Source: Clostridium sp. MSJ-8 (lineage in GTDB: Bacteria; Bacillota; Clostridia; Clostridiales; Clostridiaceae). Taken from it: 49,584 nt of DNA. Where the stretch lies: NCBI RefSeq assembly GCF_018918325.1, contig NZ_JAHLQH010000008.1, positions 1-49,584 on the forward strand, in the 5' to 3' direction. The translations under genes and the position numbers were made by a program. Below, piece by piece: positions 7,677 through 15,712 of this stretch (position 1 is the stretch's first letter; each line of letters begins with the position of its first letter). The notes beneath the pieces are model-generated. The model was not told the origin of the DNA and made no database searches. It saw only the letters and a program-made list of their open reading frames with translations.

Positions 7677-7705
7677 TTGTAAATTATATTAAAAGTCTAT
7701 ATAAT
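7677..7705 (+). promoter_or_regulatory. Promoter of the HAD phosphatase gene
   Basis: TTGTAA at 7677-7682, 17 bases, then TATAAT at 7700-7705; about 45 bases of leader before the gene. Confidence 0.55.
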
Positions 7706-7762
7706 TTTGATATTGAGTTAAAGGCAATAATAAATTATTAGGACAAATGAGGAATGAAAAAT

Positions 7763-8545
7763 ATGAAGATTTTGGCAAGTGATTTAGATGGTACATTAGT
7801 ACAACATAGAAATAAGATTCTAGATAGAGATATACAGGGATTAAAACAATTAAAGAATAAAGGTCATAAGTTTGTTATTTGCACAGGTAGAACATATAAT
7901 GGAGTAGAAGGATTAATTGATAAATATAATATCGATTATGATTATTTAGTGTTATGTAATGGTGGGTTTATAGTTAATAGAGATCAAGAAGTTATATTAG
8001 ATGAATGGATTGATGAAGAATATGTTTCTAGAATAGCAGATGAATTTTGTAATCACCCTAATGTTATTATGTTTTTAGATGATTCGAAGAAGACACTTGT
8101 ACTTAAAAATAATGAGATGAGTGAAGAGAAATTTAATGAGATTTTAGAAGGATTTATACAAGAGATAGAAGTTAAAGATAAGCAAGATTTCATAAGAAGA
8201 TGCAAGACAATGTGTTTATTTTATGTTGATAATGATGTAGTTAATGCTCAGAAAATAAAGGATGATATATATAATAAATATGGTTCTTCTGTAGAGGTAT
8301 TTAGGAATCAATGTTTTATAGATATAGTGCCTATTGGGTGTTCTAAAGGTGAAGGATTGCTTAGGGTTTTAGCTAGAGAAGGATTGTCTCAGGAGGACTT
8401 ATATGTAGTGGGAGATTCTTTTAATGATATATCTATGTTTAATGTAACAGATAATAGCTATACCTTTAATAACGTTGAAGAGGGAGTAAAATCATTAGCA
8501 AATAACATAATAGAACATGTATGTGATATTGTTGAAAGTATGTAG
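7763..8545 (+). CDS. HAD-superfamily Cof-type phosphatase, 260 aa
   Basis: Motif I SDLDGTLV at residues 6-13 gives the Asp nucleophile and acid-base Asp. ICTGR carries the motif II Thr, and VVGDSFNDISMF is motif IV with the magnesium-binding Asp pair. The Cof/YidA layout with a C2 cap fits a phosphatase for sugar phosphates, nucleotides or cofactors; the substrate is not predictable. I chose the ATG at 7763 and not the one nine bases upstream because GAGG (7749-7752) is ten bases from the former and only one from the latter. It is monocistronic, with its own promoter and terminator. Confidence 0.88.
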   Translation: MKILASDLDGTLVQHRNKILDRDIQGLKQLKNKGHKFVICTGRTYNGVEGLIDKYNIDYDYLVLCNGGFIVNRDQEVILDEWIDEEYVSRIADEFCNHPNVIMFLDDSKKTLVLKNNEMSEEKFNEILEGFIQEIEVKDKQDFIRRCKTMCLFYVDNDVVNAQKIKDDIYNKYGSSVEVFRNQCFIDIVPIGCSKGEGLLRVLAREGLSQEDLYVVGDSFNDISMFNVTDNSYTFNNVEEGVKSLANNIIEHVCDIVESM

Positions 8546-8630
8546 CTATAAGTGTAGTTGATTACCACATAAGAATATTTAAAAAACTTTATTGACATTG
8601 AGGAGAAGAATAACTATAATTAAATACAAG

Positions 8631-8681
8631 CAAAGGTGCTTAGTAAATATTTCAATTAGAAATATTTCTAAGCACCTTTTT
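8631..8681 (+). terminator. Long hairpin terminator after the HAD gene
   Basis: AAAGGTGCTTAG...AAATATTTC pairs with GAAATATTTCTAAGCACC, about 21 bp, loop of five, followed by six T. Confidence 0.85.
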
Positions 8682-8729
8682 TGTTATTATTTTATATTAA
8701 ACATATATATTAAAAGAGGGGGAATTATT

Positions 8730-10406
8730 ATGGAATTTTCATCAGTTGATACTATATGGACTTTACTTGGGGCTGTATTAGTATTCTTTATGCAAGCAGG
8801 ATTTGCTATGGTTGAAACAGGATTTACGAGGGCGAAGAATGCAGGTAACATCATAATGAAAAATTTAATGGATTTCGCATTAGGTACTTTAATATTCTGG
8901 CTTATAGGTTTTGGATTAATGTTTGGACAAGGCAATGGATTTATAGGAAGTATTGATTTTCTTATAAGAGGAAATTATGATTTCTTAGGATTAACAATTC
9001 CAACACCTGTATATATAATATTCCAAACAGTTTTCTGTGCAACAGCAGCAACAATTGTTTCTGGTGCTATGGCAGAAAGAACTAAATTTTCAGCATATTG
9101 TGTATATAGTTTAATAATTAGTGCAGTTATTTATCCAATATCAGGTCACTGGATATGGGGCGGTGGCTGGTTATCAGAATTAGGCTTCCATGATTTCGCT
9201 GGATCAACAGCAGTTCATATGGTTGGTGGCGTAGCAGCATTGATAGGAGCATATATTCTTGGACCACGTATAGGAAAATATGATAAAGATGGTAAACCAA
9301 AAGCTATATTAGGACATAGTTTAACATTAGGAGCACTTGGTGTATTTATTCTTTGGTTCTGTTGGTTTGGATTTAATGGAGGTTCAACAGTATCAGCAAC
9401 AGGTAATGATACTCTTGATCTAATGGGACATATATTTGTTACTACTAACTTAGCAGCAGCAACAGCTACAACAGCTACAATGATTATTACTTGGATTCGT
9501 TATAAGAAACCAGATGTTTCTATGACATTGAATGGTTCATTAGCTGGTTTGGTTGCAGTAACAGCAGGTTGTGATATGGTGTCACCTATTGGTGCATTCA
9601 TAATAGGTCTTGTAGCAGCATTTGTAGTTGTATTTGCAATAGAATTTATTGATAAGAAACTTAAGATTGATGATCCTGTTGGTGCAATAGGTGTTCATGG
9701 ATGTTGTGGAGCTGTAGGTACTATATTAACAGGTTTATTATCAACTAGTGATGGTTTATTATATGGACATGGTGTTAAATTCTTTGGAGTTCAATGTTTA
9801 GGAGTTGTAGTTGTTATTGCTTGGGTTGCTGTTACTATGACAATTGTATTTAATATTATTAAACATACAATTGGACTACGTGTACCTGCAGAAGAAGAAA
9901 TTGCTGGTCTTGATAAAGTTGAACATGGTTTAGTAAGTAGTTATGCAGACTTTATGCCATTACAAGCAACAACTTTAGAACAAGGAACAATATCTACACC
10001 AAATGTTAAACCTATTAAAGTAGTAGATGCAACTACTGCAGGATATGATAAGCCAGATGGTAAGTTAAGAAAAGTTGTTATATTAACTAACCAAGAAAAA
10101 TTTGACAACTTAAAAACTGCAATGGAATCAATAGGAATTACAGGTATGACAGTTACAAGTGTTCATGGATGTGGAATGCAAAAAGGTAACATGGAATACT
10201 ATAGAGGTGTAGAAGTAGAAATGCACTTACTTCCAAAGGTTAAAATAGAAATTGTTGTAGCAGAAGTTCCAGTAGGACAAGTTATTGAAGTTGCTAAAAA
10301 AGTTCTTTATACTGGTAATATCGGAGATGGTAAGATATTTGTATATGATTTAGAAAATGCTGTTAAGGTAAGAACAGGTGAAGAAGGTATGGATGCTATA
10401 AAATAA
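8730..10406 (+). CDS. amt: Ammonium transporter fused to a P-II regulatory domain
   Basis: 558 residues. Residues 1 to about 410 are an Amt/Mep channel with eleven membrane segments: SGHWIWGGGWL, the DFAGSTAVHMVGG signature with the first channel His, and GVHGCCGAVG with the second. From about 445 to 545 follows a complete P-II (GlnB/GlnK) domain: RKVVILTNQEKFDNL, the T-loop YYRGVEVEMHLLPKVK, and GDGKIFVYDLENAVKVRTGE. The channel imports ammonium, and the P-II part should gate it in response to ATP/ADP and 2-oxoglutarate. The T-loop Tyr51 used for uridylylation in enterics is replaced by Val. The start is set by GAGGGGGA before the ATG at 8730; the open frame further upstream runs through the terminator and is not coding. 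Confidence 0.95.
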   Translation: MEFSSVDTIWTLLGAVLVFFMQAGFAMVETGFTRAKNAGNIIMKNLMDFALGTLIFWLIGFGLMFGQGNGFIGSIDFLIRGNYDFLGLTIPTPVYIIFQTVFCATAATIVSGAMAERTKFSAYCVYSLIISAVIYPISGHWIWGGGWLSELGFHDFAGSTAVHMVGGVAALIGAYILGPRIGKYDKDGKPKAILGHSLTLGALGVFILWFCWFGFNGGSTVSATGNDTLDLMGHIFVTTNLAAATATTATMIITWIRYKKPDVSMTLNGSLAGLVAVTAGCDMVSPIGAFIIGLVAAFVVVFAIEFIDKKLKIDDPVGAIGVHGCCGAVGTILTGLLSTSDGLLYGHGVKFFGVQCLGVVVVIAWVAVTMTIVFNIIKHTIGLRVPAEEEIAGLDKVEHGLVSSYADFMPLQATTLEQGTISTPNVKPIKVVDATTAGYDKPDGKLRKVVILTNQEKFDNLKTAMESIGITGMTVTSVHGCGMQKGNMEYYRGVEVEMHLLPKVKIEIVVAEVPVGQVIEVAKKVLYTGNIGDGKIFVYDLENAVKVRTGEEGMDAIK

Positions 10407-10425
10407 TATTTTAAAGAAAAATAGC

Positions 10426-10453
10426 GGCACATTGTTTGAGGGATGATGTGCCG
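10426..10453 (+). other. GC-rich hairpin after amt
   Basis: CGGCACAT at 10426-10433 pairs perfectly with ATGTGCCG at 10446-10453. No long T run follows, so it may protect the 3' end or act as a weak terminator. Confidence 0.5.
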
Positions 10454-10484
10454 GTACTTTCTTAAAAATATATGTTTAATACAA

Positions 10485-10525
10485 AAGGGGAGATATTACT
10501 AAAGAAATGTAATATCTCCTTCTTT
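10485..10525. terminator. Bidirectional terminator between amt and the ABC-F gene
   Basis: GGAGATATTAC at 10489-10499 pairs perfectly with GTAATATCTCC at 10509-10519; T-rich tract on the plus side, and A-rich flank giving T on the minus side. Confidence 0.7.
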
Positions 10526-10529
10526 AATT

Positions 10530-12125
10530 TTATTTGCTTGAATCAGTTAATTCAAGGTATTCGTCAAATGACATAGTTCTATCAATAAATGAACCATCAT
10601 CCTTAATATCTATGATTCTATTAGCAATTGTTTGAATAAATTCATGATCGTGTGAAGCAAATAATATATTGCTTGAATAATCTTTTAAACCATTGTTAAC
10701 AGCAGTTATAGATTCTAGATCAAGGTGGTCTGTAGGTTGATCTAACATTAATACATTTGCGTTAGATAGCATCATTCTAGATAACATACATCTAACTTTT
10801 TCTCCTCCAGAAAGTACATTAGCTTGTTTTAGTGCTTCTTCACCAGAGAATAACATTCTACCTAAGAAACCTCTTATATAACTTTCTGATTTTTCTTCTG
10901 AGAATTGTCTTAACCAATCAACTAAGCTTAAGTCACAATCATCAAAATATTCAGAGTTATCATTAGGGAAGTAAGACTTAGTTATAGTAACACCCCATTT
11001 TACTTCTCCACTATCTGGTTCCATTTCTCCAGCAAGGATTTTGAATAATGTAGTTATTGCTATAGGATTACCAATAAGAGCTATTTTATCATTTTTATTA
11101 ACTAAGAAGTTAATGTTATCTAAGACTTTTACTCCATCTATAGTTTTGCTTAGATCTTTTACTGTTAATATATCATTTCCTACTTCTCTTTCTGGTTTAA
11201 ATCCAACAAAAGGATATCTTCTGCTAGATGGTTGTATGTCTTCTAATGTTATTTTATCTAATAATTTTTTTCTAGAAGTAGCTTGCTTTGATTTTGAAGC
11301 ATTAGCACTAAATCTAGCAATAAAGTCTTGAAGTTCTTTAATTTTTTCTTCTTTTTTCTTATTTTGATCTTTAGCCATTTGTAGAGCTAATTGACTTGAT
11401 TCATACCAGAAGTCATAGTTACCAACATATAGTTTAATCTTACCAAAGTCGACATCAGCCATATGAGTACATACAGTATTTAAGAAATGTCTATCATGGG
11501 ATACAACTATTACTGTTCCTTCAAAGTTAATAAGGAAATCTTCTAGCCATGTAGTTGCCTTTAAATCTAAGTGGTTTGTAGGCTCATCTAGAACTAATAT
11601 TCCAGGATTTCCGAATAACGCTTGTGCTAAAAGTACTTTGATTTTTTCTGCACCAGTTAAATCTGATACTTTTTTGTAATGATCTTCAGTACCTATTCCT
11701 AAACCTTGTAATAGAGATGAAGCTTCTGCTTCAGCTTCCCATCCATTTAAGTCCGCAAATTCTGCTTCTAATTCAGAAGCTTTAATACCATCTTCATCAG
11801 AAAAATCTTCTTTTGAATATAGAGCATCTTTTTCCTTCATAATTTGGTAAAGTCTCTCGTTACCCATAATAACAGTTTCAAGAACTTCAAATTCATCATA
11901 TTTGTAATGATCTTGTTTTAAAACTGACATTCTAGTGTTAGGAGCAATAATTACTTCACCTGTGTTAGGTTCTACTTCACCTGATAGAATTTTTAAAAAG
12001 GTACTTTTCCCTGCGCCGTTAGCACCTATAACACCATAACAATTACCAGGAGTGAATTTTATATTTACGTCTTCAAATAATTTACGTCCGCCATATCTCA
12101 AACTTACATTCGATACAGTTATCAA
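10530..12125 (-). CDS. ABC-F family ATPase (YkpA/YbiT-like)
   Basis: Two nucleotide-binding domains joined by a charged linker (KDQNKKKEEKIKELQ) with no membrane segments: a ribosome-associated ABC-F protein, 531 residues. Domain 1 has Walker A GANGAGKST (34-42) and Walker B with LVLDEPTNHLDLK. Domain 2 is degenerate: the Walker A position reads GNPIAITT (352-359), without the usual Lys, and the Walker B reads LMLDQPTDHLD with Gln463 at the place of the catalytic Glu. The signature LSGGEKVR is intact. ABC-F proteins modulate translation at the E site or protect against antibiotics; the sequence resembles the housekeeping YkpA/YbiT branch more than resistance proteins. It is monocistronic. Confidence 0.88.
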   Translation of the reverse strand: MITVSNVSLRYGGRKLFEDVNIKFTPGNCYGVIGANGAGKSTFLKILSGEVEPNTGEVIIAPNTRMSVLKQDHYKYDEFEVLETVIMGNERLYQIMKEKDALYSKEDFSDEDGIKASELEAEFADLNGWEAEAEASSLLQGLGIGTEDHYKKVSDLTGAEKIKVLLAQALFGNPGILVLDEPTNHLDLKATTWLEDFLINFEGTVIVVSHDRHFLNTVCTHMADVDFGKIKLYVGNYDFWYESSQLALQMAKDQNKKKEEKIKELQDFIARFSANASKSKQATSRKKLLDKITLEDIQPSSRRYPFVGFKPEREVGNDILTVKDLSKTIDGVKVLDNINFLVNKNDKIALIGNPIAITTLFKILAGEMEPDSGEVKWGVTITKSYFPNDNSEYFDDCDLSLVDWLRQFSEEKSESYIRGFLGRMLFSGEEALKQANVLSGGEKVRCMLSRMMLSNANVLMLDQPTDHLDLESITAVNNGLKDYSSNILFASHDHEFIQTIANRIIDIKDDGSFIDRTMSFDEYLELTDSSK

Positions 12126-12333
12126 TTAGTTTCCCTCATTTCTATTAAATATTCATTGATTTATTATAGCATAATAAACAAAATGATAATATAACAAATA
12201 TAAAATTGTTGAAGTTGATAGAAAATAATATAAAGAAACACATAAAAATGGAATTACGTGAAGCTTTTTTTACCTTTCATGTAAATAAACCAATATTATT
12301 CAATGGTTATTATAGAATAGTGAAGGGGGTTAC

Positions 12334-12441
12334 ATGGAGGCTAAAGATATGTATTGTATAATGCTTATATTAGCAGTAATAAGTATAATTACTTTATCTG
12401 TGTGTATTATAAAGATAAAAAAAGATAAAAAGAAAATATGA
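12334..12441 (+). CDS. Tiny single-pass membrane protein, 35 aa
   Basis: ATG preceded by a good GAAGGGGG site. The peptide is MEAKDMYCIM, then a hydrophobic stretch of about 17 residues (LILAVISIITLSVCII), then a basic tail KIKKDKKKI. This is the profile of a small bacterial membrane protein with its C-terminus in the cytoplasm. It sits alone between two minus-strand genes and ends 58 bases before a strong terminator, so it would be its own transcription unit. I know no family for it; type I toxin peptides have a similar profile, but no antisense RNA could be identified. Confidence 0.55.
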   Translation: MEAKDMYCIMLILAVISIITLSVCIIKIKKDKKKI

Positions 12442-12498
12442 GAAAATAAAAATTTGTCTTTCAACAAAAAAAGGGTAAATATGATTTGATGAAAAAAT

Positions 12499-12572
12499 TA
12501 AGTTAGCTAAATGTTGTAAACTTAAGAAGGTCAATACAGTACAACATTTTAAATGCTAACTTGATTTTTTTT
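12499..12572. terminator. Bidirectional terminator
   Basis: AAGTTAGC plus AAATGTTGTA on the left pairs with TACAACATTT plus GCTAACTT on the right, followed by eight T; the minus strand also ends in T. It serves the small plus-strand gene and the acyl-CoA synthetase. Confidence 0.8.
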
Positions 12573-12582
12573 ATCTTTGTTT

Positions 12583-14226
12583 TTAATTTTTTGATTTTAG
12601 TTCCACTCGGCGTATTTTTCCACTTATAGTTTTTGGCATTTCATCTACGAATTCTACTATTTGAATCCACTTGTAAGAAGCAATTCTATTATTAACGAAA
12701 TCTTTTAATTCATTTTCAAGCTCTTTACTAGGTGTATATCCGTCAGATAGTTTGACACAAGCTTTTATTGCTTGTCCTCTGTTTTTATCAGGAACACCAA
12801 GTATTGCACATTCAAGTACAGCTTCATGTTCTATAAGTTTGTTCTCTATTTCAAATGGTCCAACTCTATAACCTCTAGTTTTAATTATATCGTCAACTCT
12901 TCCCACATACCAGAAGTAGCCATCTTCATCAACATAAGCAGTATCACCTGTGTGATATACTCCACCGCGCCATACATTTTTGTATAGATCTTCATTGCCA
13001 CAATATCCTATGAATATTCCGTGTTGTTTTTCACCATTTTCTGGAGGAACTACAACTACTTCTCCAACTTCATTTACTTTACCAAATGTTCCATCACTTT
13101 TAAGAATTCTTACATCATATAATGGTGATGCTTTTCCCATAGCTCCAGGTTTTGGAGTTGTGTTTACAAAATTACCTAGTAAGAGAACAGTTTCTGTTTG
13201 ACCAAAGGCTTCCATTATTTTATGTCCGCATTGTTCATATACTTTGTTAAACACTTCTGGGTTTAGTGCCTCACCTGCGGTTGCAATAGTTCTTAGTGCA
13301 GAAAGGTCATATTTATCCATACCTTTTTTTATAAAATATCTATATACTGTTGGAGGAGCACAAAATGTTGTTACTTTGTATTTCTCTATAACTTCTAATA
13401 ACCTACCAGGAACAAATGTGTTATAATCATATACCATTACTGCAGATCCACATAACCATTGTCCGTATATTTTTCCCCAAGAAGCTTTTCCCCAACCTGT
13501 TTCAGATACTGTAAAATGTAAACCTCCATCTATTACATTTTGCCAATGTTTAGCTGTTATTATATGTGATAAGGTATATGTATGATCATGCATTACTGCT
13601 TTAGGATAGCCTGTAGTACCAGAAGTAAAGTACATTATCATGGGTTCACAGGCTCTAGTTTCTATTCTATCAAGATGTATAGATGCATCTTCTACTTCTC
13701 TTGTAAAATCTACAGTTCCTTTAACTTTTTTTCTAACTGCAAATATTTTTTTTAGACTAGGACATAGCTTTTGAGCTTCTAGCATATGGGCTATTGTACT
13801 ACCTTCAGGTGTACATATAGCAGCATTTATATTAGCAAGATTAATTCTATATTCTAAGTCATCTACAGTTAAGAGGTTAGTAGCAGGAATAAGTATTGCA
13901 CCTAACTTGTGAAGTGCTGGTGCAACATACCAGTATTCATAGTTTCTTTTTAAAATAACTAAAACTTTATCTCCTTTTTTTATACCATTTTGTTTTAGCA
14001 CATTAACTACCTTATTACTAAGTTCGCTTATTTCTTTATATGTAAATATTTTTTCCTCACCCTCAGGATTGCACCAGACAACAGCACGTTCATCTGGTAC
14101 TTCTTGAGCTAATTTATCTACAACATCATAACCAAAGTTATAATTATCTTCATATTTTAATTTAAAATCTTTTATTACATTATTATTATCATATGTTTCT
14201 TCACAAAATTTTTTATATAGTAGCAT
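12583..14226 (-). CDS. AMP-forming acyl-CoA synthetase (medium-chain type)
   Basis: Activates a carboxylic acid with ATP and CoA through an acyl-adenylate. Seen: the P-loop-like A3 motif YFTSGTTGYPKAV, AFGQTETVLL (A5), YHTGDTAYVDEDGYFWYVGR (A7/A8 with hinge) and the C-terminal KTISGKIRR with the catalytic Lys. Length 547 is typical, and the N-terminal NFGYDVVDKLA and substrate-binding GWGKASWGKIYGQW resemble the ACSM/medium-chain branch more than acetyl-CoA synthetase. The precise acid is not predictable. It lies 38 bases downstream of the haemolysin III-type gene on the same strand, so the two may be co-transcribed. A GGGAG site precedes the ATG. Confidence 0.88.
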   Translation of the reverse strand: MLLYKKFCEETYDNNNVIKDFKLKYEDNYNFGYDVVDKLAQEVPDERAVVWCNPEGEEKIFTYKEISELSNKVVNVLKQNGIKKGDKVLVILKRNYEYWYVAPALHKLGAILIPATNLLTVDDLEYRINLANINAAICTPEGSTIAHMLEAQKLCPSLKKIFAVRKKVKGTVDFTREVEDASIHLDRIETRACEPMIMYFTSGTTGYPKAVMHDHTYTLSHIITAKHWQNVIDGGLHFTVSETGWGKASWGKIYGQWLCGSAVMVYDYNTFVPGRLLEVIEKYKVTTFCAPPTVYRYFIKKGMDKYDLSALRTIATAGEALNPEVFNKVYEQCGHKIMEAFGQTETVLLLGNFVNTTPKPGAMGKASPLYDVRILKSDGTFGKVNEVGEVVVVPPENGEKQHGIFIGYCGNEDLYKNVWRGGVYHTGDTAYVDEDGYFWYVGRVDDIIKTRGYRVGPFEIENKLIEHEAVLECAILGVPDKNRGQAIKACVKLSDGYTPSKELENELKDFVNNRIASYKWIQIVEFVDEMPKTISGKIRRVELKSKN

Positions 14227-14264
14227 TGTTTTCTCCCTTTAATAAATTTTTTATATATTAAACT

Positions 14265-14915
14265 TTAAAGTATACATGAGTATACTGCAAAGAAGTGGCA
14301 TAGTGTTCCTAACATAATGAATATATGGAATATTTCATGATTACCCCAAGCACCTAATTTGATACGATCTGGTTTTATTGCATATATTACTCCACCTATA
14401 GTATATAAAACTCCTCCAGCAAGTAATAAAACTAGACCAGCAGTTGATAAAACCTTTGATAATGGATATATAGCAAATATAGCAAACCAACCTATAAATA
14501 TATACATTGCACTACTTAACCACTTAGGACAATTAATCCAACATAGTTTAAAGATAATACCCAATGTACAGAATATAGCAACAGCAGCAAATAATATATA
14601 ACCAGTTCTATTATTAAGTGCTATTAAGCAAAATGGTGCATAAGAACACATAATTAATACAAAAATCATAGAGTGATCTAATTTCTTAAATATTTTAATT
14701 ACTCGATTATTAGCTAATATAGAATGATAAGTAGCTGAAGCACTATACAATAAAATCATTCCTATACCAAAAGCAATTACTGAAAAATAAGTTAATGAAG
14801 AACCGCTATATAGGTTTGAGGTTTTTATAATTAATGCAACTAAACCTAATACTGATAGTAGTGCTCCAATAAAATGAGTTAAGCCATTAATAGGCTCTCT
14901 TAAATACTTTTCCAT
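14265..14915 (-). CDS. Haemolysin III/PAQR family membrane protein
   Basis: 216 residues with seven hydrophobic segments. The conserved polar residues of the family are present: EPINGLTHFIGA near the N-terminus, SATYHSI after helix 3 and the final-helix HIFIMLGTLCHFF with two His that would bind zinc. The molecular function of bacterial members is unsettled despite the haemolysin name. I placed the start at MEKYLREP because CCTCCC on the plus strand gives GGGAGG eight bases upstream; the longer frame has no such site and would add an unrelated 30 residues. A perfect 15-base palindrome lies just upstream of its ribosome binding site and is repeated before the divergent gene. Confidence 0.82.
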   Translation of the reverse strand: MEKYLREPINGLTHFIGALLSVLGLVALIIKTSNLYSGSSLTYFSVIAFGIGMILLYSASATYHSILANNRVIKIFKKLDHSMIFVLIMCSYAPFCLIALNNRTGYILFAAVAIFCTLGIIFKLCWINCPKWLSSAMYIFIGWFAIFAIYPLSKVLSTAGLVLLLAGGVLYTIGGVIYAIKPDRIKLGAWGNHEIFHIFIMLGTLCHFFAVYSCIL

Positions 14916-14943
14916 AAAAAAGACCTCCCTTAAATACGTAACG

Positions 14944-14958
14944 TAGTTTTTAAAACTA
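14944..14958. promoter_or_regulatory. Palindrome TAGTTTTTAAAACTA, copy 1 (operator candidate)
   Basis: Perfect odd-centred palindrome (TAGTTTT-T-AAAACTA) located 29-43 bases before the start of the haemolysin III-type gene. An identical copy lies upstream of the divergent DUF1836 gene. This position fits a repressor site or a transcript hairpin. Confidence 0.5.
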
Positions 14959-15104
14959 TATCTAAAATATACTTGTATTATGAGATAAAAATATCCACAA
15001 GTCAATATGTGATGGAAACAAAAAAATGAAATTATCTTAGATTATTAGAGTTTAGCTTGAAATATCTTTAATTTACTATTAAAATTATAAATATATATGA
15101 TATA

Positions 15105-15119
15105 TAGTTTTTAAAACTA
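15105..15119. promoter_or_regulatory. Palindrome TAGTTTTTAAAACTA, copy 2 (operator candidate)
   Basis: Identical to the copy 161 bases away; here the palindrome extends to 17 bases (15104-15120) and directly abuts the ribosome binding site GAAGGAG of the DUF1836 gene. Confidence 0.5.
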
Positions 15120-15136
15120 TGTGAAGGAGTAGAAAT

Positions 15137-15712
15137 ATGGATAAGGATAAAATATTAGAAAAGATAAACAATAATTTTAATGCAAGAATTACATTAGATG
15201 ACATGCCAGAATTAGAGTTATATATGGATCAAGTAATACAGTTATTTGAAGGAAAGCTAGGCAACACTAAGAGGACAGAAGAAGATAAGGTATTAACTAA
15301 AACAATGATTAATAATTATGCAAAAGCAAAATTATTAATGAGTGTAAAAAATAAAAGATATTCAAAAGAACATTTGATTTTAATGAGTATGATATATGAA
15401 CTTAAAGGAAGTCTATCTATAAATGATATAAAATATGTTCTTGGTGATATCGTTGAAAAGTATGAGAGTGATGAAGAATATGATTTGAGAGGATTGTATA
15501 ATAAATTTTTAGATAATAATAAACAAGATACAGAAGTTGTTATAAAGGATATAGAAGAAAAATTATCTAGTGTACAAGATGATAGTTTTGAAGAAATATC
15601 TTTACTTGTGTATTCATTTATTTCAATAAGCAATATGTATAGAAAAGCAGGAGAAATGCTTATAGATAATTATTTCAAAAATATAAAAGAGGGTAGTGAA
15701 GATGAAAAATAA
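15137..15712 (+). CDS. DUF1836 family protein, 191 aa
   Basis: The protein resembles the DUF1836 family: a compact helical region including MPELELYMDQVIQLFE and a segment NKRYSKEHLILMSMIYELKG that looks like a winged helix of MerR-like type, then SINDIKYVLGDI. The family is of unknown function, and DNA binding is suspected from the fold. It has no membrane segment. GAAGGAG precedes the ATG and is itself preceded by the palindrome shared with the divergent gene, so auto-regulation is a reasonable guess. The last 11 bases overlap the following ATPase gene, indicating translational coupling. Confidence 0.7.
   Translation: MDKDKILEKINNNFNARITLDDMPELELYMDQVIQLFEGKLGNTKRTEEDKVLTKTMINNYAKAKLLMSVKNKRYSKEHLILMSMIYELKGSLSINDIKYVLGDIVEKYESDEEYDLRGLYNKFLDNNKQDTEVVIKDIEEKLSSVQDDSFEEISLLVYSFISISNMYRKAGEMLIDNYFKNIKEGSEDEK

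Larger units (their letters stand above)
12126..12582. other. Intergenic region with hairpin and one tiny gene
   Basis: Contains a hairpin TTACGTGAA/TTCATGTAA around 12252-12282, the 35-residue gene at 12334-12441 and a terminator at 12499-12572. Nothing else seen. Confidence 0.5.

Noticed and set aside
8592..8729. N-terminal extension of 46 residues on the ammonium transporter
   Set aside because: It reads through the terminator hairpin of the preceding gene and lacks a ribosome site; GAGGGGGA sits right before the ATG at 8730.
14916..15005. Thirty extra residues on the haemolysin III-type protein
   Set aside because: It would cross the palindrome and the ribosome binding site GGAGG; the family starts near MEKYLREP.
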